Position numbers and translations under genes: made by a program
Shown: positions 22,825 through 34,661 of the stretch, piece after piece
Layout: the number at the start of each line of letters is the position of its first letter
Numbering within the stretch: the stretch's first letter is position 1
NCBI GenBank assembly: GCA_947462335.1
Contig: OX381705.1
Coordinates: 4,020,703-4,084,702, forward strand
Reading direction: 5' to 3'
DNA from: Harmothoe impar
Lineage: Eukaryota > Annelida > Polychaeta > Phyllodocida > Polynoidae
DNA length: 64,000 bases
Notes under the pieces: model-generated
The model's input: the letters and a program-made list of their open reading frames with translations, nothing else
Databases searched by the model: none
What the model was told of the DNA's origin: nothing

Positions 22825-23010
22825 AAAACGAAAAAGGCGGCAAAACACCAACCGTGCCCATCGGCCCTACCACAGACGGTCAGCATAGGGGAATAATTCC
22901 TGTTTCCGACGCACCCTTTCCCGAGGCCATTGGAACCCAGAATCTGCTGGGAGAGCATCCACTGCAAAATAGAGAATATTCACCCTATGACTCTATGTAC
23001 TCTCTGTAAC

Positions 23011-23290
23011 TACAGGGTTAAAGCAGCATGCTGCCCACACAGGGTTAAAGCATCATGCAGCCCTTACAGGGTTAAAGCAGAATGCTGCCCTTACAGGGTT
23101 AAAGCAGCATGTGACCCATACAGGGTTGAAGCAGTCTGCAGACTTCACAGGGTTAGACCACCATGCTGCCCTTACAGGGTCAATGCACCATGTGACCCAT
23201 ACAGGGTTAAAGCACTGTGCGGACCTCACGGCGTTAGACCACCATGCTGCCCTTACGGGGCACCATGCCACCCATACAGGGTTAAATCAG
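23011..23290. repeat. 27-bp minisatellite inside each 1250-bp unit
   Basis: Nine units of exactly 27 bp begin at 23011 and every 27 bases to 23227. One of 21 bp follows at 23254 and a partial one at 23275. The core is TACAGGGTTAAAGCA, then a more variable half ending GCCCT or ACCCA. Because 27 is divisible by three, the plus strand is open for 145 codons (22930-23367) as nine-residue Tyr-Arg-Val-Lys-Ala-like repeats with cysteines. I regard that as a by-product. The GGGTTA hexamers are not telomeric, since they sit in a 27-bp context. Confidence 0.9.
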
Positions 23291-26200
23291 CTTGGTCTTT
23301 TTCACTCATTCTTTATTCTCCCTTTGAGTTTGTATTAAACAAACACATAGCCACCAAACTGGATTAAAAGTAAATGGGAATGCATAACTTTATATCAGCC
23401 ATAGCATAATGGCCGCAGCTCCCTCGATTCTTGGCCGAATTTCAAAATTCGACCGTTCACGCGATGCCAATGAAGTACTGAACGTACCTGTGATGTCCAA
23501 TTCCACCCTAGCTCTTTAGTTAATGATTGGTGAGAGTCCGTAATCGCCGAACGTTAAAAACGAGAGTCGTTTTTTTCAATTAAAAATGTGTAGAAAAAAA
23601 AGTTCTCTATGGAATCTCGCGTTGTTGACATCAAACTAAGCGCATTGTCAACAGCGTTGTTGACTGTAAATTTCAGAGAATAATTCTCAGTGGTTATCTC
23701 ATGGCTGTTGATACAAGAAAAAATGTTTGTTAATTTTTCGCTGGATGACCAGCAAGAGTTTGGGCTTGAAGCACTAATCTTTTAAAATGCCTGAGTCGGG
23801 CGCTTACCCTGGCAGAATCCATTTGGACAAGGTTTAAAACGTTACCGAGCAGTGCGCTTTTCAAAACGGAGAGAAAGCCTATGGGACTTACCATAGTGAA
23901 GGCAGAGGGTATCCCCGGCTCGGTCTTTCTCCCGCAGCTCCCTTCCCGCGCCGTCCCGGCTGGAGTCGCTCGTCCGAGACGGCCTTGGGAGGTCCCCGAG
24001 GAACCTTGACCGGTCCGTTCGCCACCTGGTGGCCCGTAGGGCTCACAGTTTGCAAGTTGCCGTTTGGGCGGCAAAAAACGAAAAAGGCGGCAAAACACCA
24101 ACCGTGCCCATCGGCCCTACCACAGACGGTCAGCATAGGGGAATAATTCCTGTTTCCGACGCACCCTTTCCCGAGGCCATTGGAACCCAGAATCTGCTGG
24201 GAGAGCATCCACTGCAAAATAGAGAATATTCACCCTATGACTCTATGTACTCTCTGTAACTACAGGGTTAAAGCAGCATGCTGCCCACACAGGGTTAAAG
24301 CATCATGCAGCCCTTACAGGGTTAAAGCAGAATGCTGCCCTTACAGGGTTAAAGCAGCATGTGACCCATACAGGGTTAAAGCAGTCTGCAGACTTCACAG
24401 GGTTAGACCACCATGCTGCCCTTACAGGGTCAATGCACCATGTGACCCATACAGGGTTAAAGCACTGTGCGGACCTCACGGCGTTAGACCACCATGCTGC
24501 CCTTACGGGGCACCATGCCACCCATACAGGGTTAAATCAGCTTGGTCTTTTTCACTCATTCTTTATTCTCCCTTTGAGTTTGTATTAAACAAACACATAG
24601 CCACCAAACCGGATTAAAAGTAAATGGGAATGCATAACTTTATATCAGCCATAGCATAATGGCCGCAGCTCCCTCGATTCTTGGCCGAATTTCAAAATTC
24701 GACCGTTCACGCGATGCCAATGAAGTACTGAACGTACCTGTGATGTCCAATTCCACCCTAGCTCATTAGTTAATGATTGGTGAGAGTCCGTAATCGCCGA
24801 ACGTTAAAAACGAGAGTCGTTTTTTTCAATTAAAAATGTGTAGAAAAAAAAGTTCTCTATGGAATCTCGCGTTGTTGACATCAAACTAAGCGCATTGTCA
24901 ACAGCGTTGTTGAGTGTAAATTTCAGAGAATAATTCTCAGTGGTTATCTCATGGCTGTTGATACAAGAAAAAATGTTTGTTAATTTTTCGCTGGATGACC
25001 AGCAAGAGTTTGGGCTTGAAGCACTAATCTTTTAAAATGCCTGAGTCGGGCGCTTACCCTGGCAGAATCCATTTGGACAAGGTTTAAAACGTTACCGAGC
25101 AGTGCGCTTTTCAAAACGGAGAGAAAGCCTATGGGACTTACCATAGTGAAGGCAGAGGGTATCCCCGGCTCGGTCTTTCTCCCGCAGCTCCCTTCCCGCG
25201 CCGTCCCGGCTGGAGTCGCTCGTCCGAGACGGCCTTGGGAGGTCCCCGAGGAACCGCGACCGGTCCGTTCGCCACCTGGTGGCCCGTAGGGCTCACAGTT
25301 TGCAAGTTGCCGTTTGGGCGGCAAAAAACGAAAAAGGCGGCAAAACACCAACCGTGCCCATCGGCCCTACCACAGACGGTCAGCATAGGGGAATAATTCC
25401 TGTTTCCGACGCACCCTTTCCCGAGGCCATTGGAACCCAGAATCTGCTGGGAGAGCATCCACTGCAAAATAGAGAATATTCACCCTATGACTCTATGTAC
25501 TCTCTGTAACTACAGGGTTAAAGCAGCATGCTGCCCACACAGGGTTAAAGCATCATGCAGCCCTTACAGGGTTAAAGCAGAATGCTGCCCTTACAGGGTT
25601 AAAGCAGCATGTGACCCATACAGGGTTAAAGCAGTCTGCAGACTTCACCGGGTTAGACCACCATGCTGCCCTTACAGGGTCAATGCACCATGTGACCCAT
25701 ACAGGGTTAAAGCACTGTGCGGACCTCACGGCGTTAGACCACCATGCTGCCCTTACGGGGCACCATGCCACCCATACAGGGTTAAATCAGCTTGGTCTTT
25801 TTCACTCATTCTTTATTCTCCCTTTGAGTTTGTATTAAACAAACACATAGCCACCAAACCGGATTAAAAGTAAATGGGAATGCATAACTTTATATCAGCC
25901 ATAGCATAATGGCAGCAGCTCCCTCGATTCTTGGCCGAATTTCAAAATTCGACCGTTCACGCGATGCCAATGAAGTACTGAACCCACCTGTGATGTCCAA
26001 TTCCACCCTAGCTCTTTAGTTAATGATTGGTGAGAGTCCGTAATCGCCGAACGTTAAAAACGAGAGTCGTTTTTTTCAATTAAAAATGTGTAGAAAAAAA
26101 AGTTCTCTATGGAATCTCGCGTTGTTGACATCAAACTAAGCGCATTGTCAACAGCGTTGTTGACTGTAAATTTCAGAGAATAATTCTCAGTGGTTATCTC

Positions 26201-29200
26201 ATGGCTGTTGATACAAGAAAAAATGTTTGTTAATTTTTCGCTGGATGACCAGCAAGAGTTTGGGCTTGAAGCACTAATCTTTTAAAATGCCTGAGTCGGG
26301 CGCTAACCCTGGCAGAATCCATTTGGACAAGGTTTAAAACGTTACCGAGCAGTGCGCTTTTCAAAACGGAGAGAAAGCCTATGGGACTTACCATAGTGAA
26401 GGCAGAGGGTATCCCCGGCTTGGTCTTTCTCCCGCAGCTCCCTTCCCGCGCCGTCCCGGCTGGAGTCGCTCGTCCGAGACGGCCTTGGGAGGTCCCCGAG
26501 GAACCGCGACCGGTCCGTTCGCCACCTGGTGGCCCGTAGGGCTCACAGTTTGCAAGTTGCCGTTTGGGCGGCAAAAAACGAAAAAGGCGGCAAAACACCA
26601 ACCGTGCCCATCGGCCCTACCACAGACGGTCAGCATAGGGGAATAATTCCTGTTTCCGACGCACCCTTTCCCGAGGCCATTGGAACCCAGAATCTGCTGG
26701 GAGAGCATCCACTGCAAAATAGAGAATATTCACCCTATGACTCTATGTACTCTCTGTAACTACAGGGTTAAAGCAGCATGCTGCCCACACAGGGTTAAAG
26801 CATCATGCAGCCCTTACAGGGTTAAAGCAGAATGCTGCCCTTACAGGGTTAAAGCAGCATGTGACCCATACAGGGTTAAAGCAGTCTGCAGACTTCACAG
26901 GGTTAGACCACCATGCTGCCCTTACAGGGTCAATGCACCATGTGACCCATACAGGGTTAAAGCACTGTGCGGACCTCACGGCGTTAGACCACCATGCTGC
27001 CCTTACGGGGCACCATGCCACCCATACAGGGTTAAATCAGCTTGGTCTTTTTCACTCATTCTTTATTCTCCCTTTGAGTTTGTATTAAACAAACACATAG
27101 CCACCAAACCGGATTAAAAGTAAATGGGAATGCATAACTTTATATCAGCCATAGCATAATGGCAGCAGCTCCCTCGATTCTTGGCCGAATTTCAAAATTC
27201 GACCGTTCACGCGATGCCAATGAAGTACTGAACCCACCTGTGATGTCCAATTCCACCCTAGCTCTTTAGTTAATGATTGGTGAGAGTCCGTAATCGCCGA
27301 ACGTTAAAAACGAGAGTCGTTTTTTTCAATTAAAAATGTGTAGAAAAAAAAGTTCTCTATGGAATCTCGCGTTGTTGACATCAAACTAAGCGCATTGTCA
27401 ACAGCGTTGTTGACTGTAAATTTCAGAGAATAATTCTCAGTGGTTATCTCATGGCTGTTGATACAAGAAAAAATGTTTGTTAATTTTTCGCTGGATGACC
27501 AGCAAGAGTTTGGGCTTGAAGCACTAATCTTTTAAAATGCCTGAGTCGGGCGCTAACCCTGGCAGAATCCATTTGGACAAGGTTTAAAACGTTACCGAGC
27601 AGTGCGCTTTTCAAAACGGAGAGAAAGCCTATGGGACTTACCATAGTGAAGGCAGAGGGTATCCCCGGCTTGGTCTTTCTCCCGCAGCTCCCTTCCCGCG
27701 CCGTCCCGGCTGGAGTCGCTCGTCCGAGACGGCCTTGGGAGGTCCCCGAGGAACCGCGACCGGTCCGTTCGCCACCTGGTGGCCCGTAGGGCTCACAGTT
27801 TGCAAGTTGCCGTTTGGGCGGCAAAAAACGAAAAAGGCGGCAAAACACCAACCGTGCCCATCGGCCCTACCACAGACGGTCAGCATAGGGGAATAATTCC
27901 TGTTTCCGACGCACCCTTTCCCGAGGCCATTGGAACCCAGAATCTGCTGGGAGAGCATCCACTGCAAAATAGAGAATATTCACCCTATGACTCTATGTAC
28001 TCTCTGTAACTACAGGGTTAAAGCAGCATGCTGCCCACACAGGGTTAAAGCATCATGCAGCCCTTACAGGGTTAAAGCAGAATGCTGCCCTTACAGGGTT
28101 AAAGCAGCATGTGACCCATACAGGGTTAAAGCAGTCTGCAGACTTCACCGGGTTAGACCACCATGCTGCCCTTACAGGGTCAATGCACCATGTGACCCAT
28201 ACAGGGTTAAAGCACTGTGCGGACCTCACGGCGTTAGACCACCATGCTGCCCTTACGGGGCACCATGCCACCCATACAGGGTTAAATCAGCTTGGTCTTT
28301 TTCACTCATTCTTTATTCTTCCTTTGAGTTTGTATTAAACAAACACATAGCCACCAAACTGGATTAAAAGTAAATGGGAATGCATAACTTTATATCAGCC
28401 ATAGCATAATGGCCGCAGCTCCCTCGATTCTTGGCCGAATTTCAAAATTCGACCGTTCACGCGATGCCAATGAAGTACTGAACCCACCTGTGATGTCCAA
28501 TTCCACCCTAGCTCTTTAGTTAATGATTGGTGAGAGTCCGTAATCGCCGAACGTTAAAAACGAGAGTCGTCTTTTTTCAATTAAAAATGTGTAGAAAAAA
28601 AAGTTCTCTATGGAATCTCGCGTTGTTGACATCAAACTAAGCGCATTGTCAACAGCGTTGTTGAGTGTAAATTTCAGAGAATAATTCTCAGTGGTTATCT
28701 CATGGCTGTTGATACAAGAAAAAATGTTTGTTAATTTTTCGCTGGATGACCAGCAAGAGTTTGGGCTTGAAGCACTAATCTTTTAAAATGCCTGAGTCGG
28801 GCGCTTACCCTGGCAGAATCCACTTGGACAAGGTTTAAAACGTTACCGAGCAGTGCGCTTTTCAAAACGGAGAGAAAGCCTATGGGACTTACCATAGTGA
28901 AGGCAGAGGGTATCCCCGGCTCGGTCTTTCTCCCACAGCTCCCTTCCCGCGCCGTCCCGGCTGGAGTCGCTCGTCCGAGACGGCCTTGGGAGGTCCCCGA
29001 GGAACCTTGACCGGTCCGTTTGCCACCTGGTGGCCCGTAGGGCTCACAGTTTGCAAGTTGCCGTTTGGGCGGCAAAAAACGAAAAAGGCGGCAAAACACC
29101 AACCGTGCCCATCGGCCCTACCACAGACGGTCAGCATAGGGGAATAATTCCTGTTTCCGACGCACCCTTTCCCGAGGCCATTGGAACCCAGAATCTGCTG

Positions 29201-32161
29201 GGAGAGCATCCACTGCAAAATAGAGAATATTCACCCTATGACTCTATGTACTCTCTGTAACTACAGGGTTAAAGCAGCATGCTGCCCACACAGGGTTAAA
29301 GCATCATGCAGCCCTTACAGGGTTAAAGCAGAATGCTGCCCTTACAGGGTTAAAGCAGCATGTGACCCATACAGGGTTAAAGCAGTCTGCAGACTTCACA
29401 GGGTTAGACCACCATGCTGCCCTTACAGGGTCAATGCACCATGTGACCCATACAGGGTTAAAGCACTGTGCGGACCTCACGGCGTTAGACCACCATGCTG
29501 CCCTTACGGGGCACCATGCCACCCATACAGGGTTAAATCAGCTTGGTCTTTTTCACTCATTCTTTATTCTCCCTTTGAGTTTGTATTAAACAAACACATA
29601 GCCACCAAACCGGATTAAAAGTAAATGGGAATGCATAACTTTATATCAGCCATAGCATAATGGCAGCAGCTCCCTCGATTCTTGGCCGAATTTCAAAATT
29701 CGACCGTTCACGCGATGCCAATGAAGTACTGAACCCACCTGTGATGTCCAATTCCACCCTAGCTCTTTAGTTAATGATTGGTGAGAGTCCGTAATCGCCG
29801 AACGTTAAAAACGAGAGTCGTTTTTGTCAATTAAAAATGTGTAGAAAAAAAAGTTCTCTATGGAATCTCGCGTTGTTGACATCAAACTAAGCGCATTGTC
29901 AACAGCGTTGTTGAGTGTAAATTTCAGAGAATAATTCTCAGTGGTTATCTCATGGCTGTTGATACAAGAAAAAATGTTTGTTAATTTTTCGCTGGATGAC
30001 CAGCAAGAGTTTGGGCTTGAAGCACTAATCTTTTAAAATGCCTGAGTCGGGCGCTAACCCTGGCAGAATCCATTTGGACAAGGTTTAAAACGTTACCGAG
30101 CAGTGCGCTTTTCAAAACGGAGAGAAAGCCTATGGGACTTACCATAGTGAAGGCAGAGGGTATCCCCGGCTTGGTCTTTCTCCCGCAGCTCCCTTCCCGC
30201 GCCGTCCCGGCTGGAGTCGCTCGTCCGAGACGGCCTTGGGAGGTCCCCGAGGAACCGCGACCGGTCCGTTCGCCACCTGGTGGCCCGTAGGGCTCACAGT
30301 TTGCAAGTTGCCGTTTGGGCGGCAAAAAACGAAAAAGGCGGCAAAACACCAACCGTGCCCATCGGCCCTACCACAGACGGTCAGCATAGGGGAATAATTC
30401 CTGTTTCCGACGCACCCTTTCCCGAGGCCATTGGAACCCAGAATCTGCTGGGAGAGCATCCACTGCAAAATAGAGAATATTCACCCTATGACTCTATGTA
30501 CTCTCTGTAACTACAGGGTTAAAGCAGCATGCTGCCCACACAGGGTTAAAGCATCATGCAGCCCTTACAGGGTTAAAGCAGAATGCTGCCCTTACAGGGT
30601 TAAAGCAGCATGTGACCCATACAGGGTTAAAGCAGTCTGCAGACTTCACCGGGTTAGACCACCATGCTGCCCTTACAGGGTCAATGCACCATGTGACCCA
30701 TACAGGGTTAAAGCACTGTGCGGACCTCACGGCGTTAGACCACCATGCTGCCCTTACGGGGCACCATGCCACCCATACAGGGTTAAATCAGCTTGGTCTT
30801 TTTCACTCATTCTTTATTCTTCCTTTGAGTTTGTATTAAACAAACACATAGCCACCAAACTGGATTAAAAGTAAATGGGAATGCATAACTTTATATCAGC
30901 CATAGCATAATGGCCGCAGCTCCCTCGATTCTTGGCCGAATTTCAAAATTCGACCGTTCACGCGATGCCAATGAAGTACTGAACCCACCTGTGATGTCCA
31001 ATTCCACCCTAGCTCTTTAGTTAATGATTGGTGAGAGTCCGTAATCGCCGAACGTTAAAAACGAGAGTCGTTTTTTTCAATTAAAAATGTGTAGAAAAAA
31101 AAGTTCTCTATGGAATCTCGCGTTGTTGACATCAAACTAAGCGCATTGTCAACAGCGTTGTTGAGTGTAAATTTCAGAGAATAATTCTCAGTGGTTATCT
31201 CATGGCTGTTGATACAAGAAAAAATGTTTGTTAATTTTTCGCTGGATGACCAGCAAGAGTTTGGGCTTGAAGCACTAATCTTTTAAAATGCCTGAGTCGG
31301 GCGCTTACCCTGGCAGAATCCACTTGGACAAGGTTTAAAACGTTACCGAGCAGTGCGCTTTTCAAAACGGAGAGAAAGCCTATGGGACTTACCATAGTGA
31401 AGGCAGAGGGTATCCCCGGCTCGGTCTTTCTCCCACAGCTCCCTTCCCGCGCCGTCCCGGCTGGAGTCGCTCGTCCGAGACGGCCTTGGGAGGTCCCCGA
31501 GGAACCTTGACCGGTCCGTTTGCCACCTGGTGGCCCGTAGGGCTCACAGTTTGCAAGTTGCCGTTTGGGCGGCAAAAAACGAAAAAGGCGGCAAAACACC
31601 AACCGTGCCCATCGGCCCTACCACAGACGGTCAGCATAGGGGAATAATTCCTGTTTCCGACGCACCCTTTCCCGAGGCCATTGGAACCCAGAATCTGCTG
31701 GGAGAGCATCCACTGCAAAATAGAGAATATTCACCCTATGACTCTATGTACTCTCTGTAACTACAGGGTTAAAGCAGCATGCTGCCCACACAGGGTTAAA
31801 GCATCATGCAGCCCTTACAGGGTTAAAGCAGAATGCTGCCCTTACAGGGTTAAAGCAGCATGTGACCCATACAGGGTTAAAGCAGTCTGCAGACTTCACA
31901 GGGTTAGACCACCATGCTGCCCTTACAGGGTCAATGCACCATGTGACCCATACAGGGTTAAAGCACTGTGCGGACCTCACGGCGTTAGACCACCATGCTG
32001 CCCTTACGGGGCACCATGCCACCCATACAGGGTTAAATCAGCTTGGTCTTTTTCACTCATTCTTTATTCTCCCTTTGAGTTTGTATTAAACAAACACATA
32101 GCCACCAAACCGGATTAAAAGTAAATGGGAATGCATAACTTTATATCAGCCATAGCATAAT

Positions 32162-34661
32162 GGCCGCAGCTCCCTCGATTCTTGGCCGAATTTCAAAATT
32201 CGACCGTTCACGCGATGCCAATGAAGTACTGAACCCACCTGTGATGTCCAATTCCACCCTAGCTCTTTAGTTAATGATTGGTGAGAGTCCGTAATCGCCG
32301 AACGTTAAAAACGAGAGTCGTTTATTTCAATTAAAAATGTGTAGAAAAAAAAATTCTCTATGGAATCTCGCGTTGTTGACATCAAACTAAGCGCATTGTC
32401 AACAGCGTTGTTGAGTGTAAATTTCAGAGAATAATTCTCAGTGGTTATCTCATGGCTGTTGATACAAGAAAAAATGTTTGTTAATTTTTCGCTGGACAAC
32501 CATCAAGAGTTTGGGCTTGAAGCACTAATCTTTTAAAATGCCTGAGTCGGGCGCTTACCCTGGCAGAATCCATTTGGACAAGGTTTAAAACGTTACCGAG
32601 CAGTGCGCTTTTCAAAACGGAAAGAAAGCCTATGGGACTTACCATAGTGAAGGCAGAGGGTATCCCCGGCTCGGTCTTTCTCCCGCAGCTCCCTTCCCGC
32701 GCCGTCCCGGCTGGAGTCGCTCGTCCGAGACGGCCTTGGGAGGTCCCCGAGGAACCGCGACCGGTCCGTTCGCCACCTGGTGGCCCGTAGGGCTCACAGT
32801 TTGCAAGTTGCCGTTTGGGCGGCAAAAAACGAAAAAGGCGGCAAAACACCAACCGTGCCCATCGGCCCTACCACAGACGGTCAGCATAGGGGAATAATTC
32901 CTGTTTCCGACGCACCCTTTCCCGAGGCCATTGGAACCCAGAATCTGCTGGGAGAGCATCCACTGCAAAATAGAGAATATTCACCCTATGACTCTATGTA
33001 CTCTCTGTAACTACAGGGTTAAAGCAGCATGCTGCCCACACAGGGTTAAAGCATCATGCAGCCCTTACAGGGTTAAAGCAGAATGCTGCCCTTACAGGGT
33101 TAAAGCAGCATGTGACCCATACAGGGTTAAAGCAGTCTGCAGACTTCACAGGGTTAGACCACCATGCTGCCCTTACAGGGTCAATGCACCATGTGACCCA
33201 TACAGGGTTAAAGCACTGTGCGGACCTCACGGCGTTAGACCACCATGCTGCCCTTACGGGGCACCATGCCACCCATACAGGGTTAAATCAGCTTGGTCTT
33301 TTTCACTCATTCTTTATTCTCCCTTTGAGTTTGTATTAAACAAACACATAGCCACCAAACCGGATTAAAAGTAAATGGGAATGCATAACTTTATATCAGC
33401 CATAGCATAATGGCCGCAGCTCCCTCGATTCTTGGCTGAATTTCAAAATTCGACCGTTCACGCGATGCCAATGAAGTACTGAACCCACCTGTGATGTCCA
33501 ATTCCACCCTAGCTCTTTAGTTAATGATTGGTGAGAGTCCGTAATCGCCGAACGTTAAAAACGAGAGTCGTTTTTTTCAATTAAAAATGTGTAGAAAAAA
33601 AAGTTCTCTATGGAATCTCGCGTTATTGACATCAAACTAAGCGCATTGTCAACAGCGTTGTTGAGTGTAAATTTCAGAGAATAATTCTCAGTGGTTATCT
33701 CATGGCTGTTGATACAAGAAAAAATGTTTGTTAATTTTTCGCTGGACGACCAGCAAGAGTTTGGGCTTGAAGCACTAATCTTTTAAAATGCCTGAGTCGG
33801 GCGCTTACCCTGGCAGAATCCATTTGGACAAGGTTTAAAACGTTACCGAGCAGTGCGCTTTTCAAAACGGAAAGAAAGCCTATGGGACTTACCATAGTGA
33901 AGGCAGAGGGTATCCCTGGCTCGGTCTTTCTCCCGCAGCTCCCTTCCCGCGCCGTCCCGGCTGGAGTCGCTCGTCCGAGACGGCCTTGGGAGGTCCCCGA
34001 GGAACCGCGACCGGTCCGTTCGCCACCTGGTGGCCCGTAGGGCTCACAGTTTGCAAGTTGCCGTTTGGGCGGCAAAAAACGAAAAAGGCGGCAAAACACC
34101 AACCGTGCCCATCGGCCCTACCACAGACGGTCAGCATAGGGGAATAATTCCTGTTTCCGACGCACCCTTTCCCGAGGCCATTGGAACCCAGAATCTGCTG
34201 GGAGAGCATCCACTGCAAAATAGAGAATATTCACCCTATGACTCTATGTACTCTCTGTAACTACAGGGTTAAAGCAGCATGCTGCCCACACAGGGTTAAA
34301 GCATCATGCAGCCCTTACAGGGTTAAAGCAGAATGCTGCCCTTACAGGGTTAAAGCAGCATGTGACCCATACAGGGTTAAAGCAGTCTGCAGACTTCACA
34401 GGGTTAGACCACCATGCTGCCCTTACAGGGTCAATGCACCATGTGACCCATACAGGGTTAAAGCACTGTGCGGACCTCACGGCGTTAGACCACCATGCTG
34501 CCCTTACGGGGCACCATGCCACCCATACAGGGTTAAATCAGCTTGGTCTTTTTCACTCATTCTTTATTCTCCCTTTGAGTTTGTATTAAACAAACACATA
34601 GCCACCAAACCGGATTAAAAGTAAATGGGAATGCATAACTTTATATCAGCCATAGCATAAT
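32162..34661. repeat. Two-unit higher-order block, also at 37162-39661
   Basis: Units 32162 and 33412 match 37162 and 38412 in their diagnostic variants: TTTATTTCAATT, GAAAAAAAAATTCTC and GGACAACCATC in the first; GGCTGAATTTC, CGTTATTGACA and TATCCCTGGC in the second. The offset is exactly 5000 bp. A partly converted version occurs at 53332-55831, where the first unit instead has GAACGTACC and AACCTTGACC. Confidence 0.8.

Larger units (their letters stand above)
22642..22961 (-). other. Candidate exon bounded by splice-like signals (one per unit)
   Basis: On the minus strand a pyrimidine/T-rich ATTCTCTATTTTGCAG ends at 22962, followed by 320 bases of which nearly all are open in one frame (109 codons from 22967 to 22638). 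The segment then meets CTATG/GTAAGTCCC, a full donor consensus, at 22642/22641. The frame would run into TAA only inside the putative intron, which is how a real internal exon behaves. Against coding: the variants between copies mostly change residues (Ala/Lys, Ala/Val, Arg/Gln, Phe/Leu), and no protein family is recognised. Both splice sites are kept in every copy I inspected. Confidence 0.3.
22161..23410. repeat. First (edge) 1250-bp unit, most diverged copy
   Basis: This copy has private differences from all others: ATGCCTACCCAGTG instead of ACGCGATGCCAATG near 22210, GGGCACTTACC near 22550, and GAGCTGTGCCCTTTTAAAAACGG near 22598. As with the satellite edge at 19 kb, the terminal copy has escaped homogenisation. 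Its left boundary against the AT-rich unique DNA is abrupt. Confidence 0.85.

Noticed and set aside
22480..22851. 123-codon minus-strand ORF in every 1250-bp unit
   Set aside because: It starts at a non-canonical codon, crosses both donor-like sites, and variants between copies mostly change residues. It persists only because the copies are nearly identical.
23011..23290. Telomeric repeat tract
   Set aside because: GGGTTA occurs repeatedly but only once per 27-bp unit, in a fixed context that is not a tandem hexamer.
22930..23367. 145-codon plus-strand protein with nine-residue Cys-containing repeats
   Set aside because: The frame is open because the minisatellite period is 27 bp. It starts at a non-ATG codon, lacks conserved features outside the repeat and overlaps several equally open frames.
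32305..32499. 64-codon minus-strand ORF present only in units 32162, 37162 and 53332
   Set aside because: It is opened by a single T-to-A change that removes a stop; the sequence is low-complexity and has no family resemblance.
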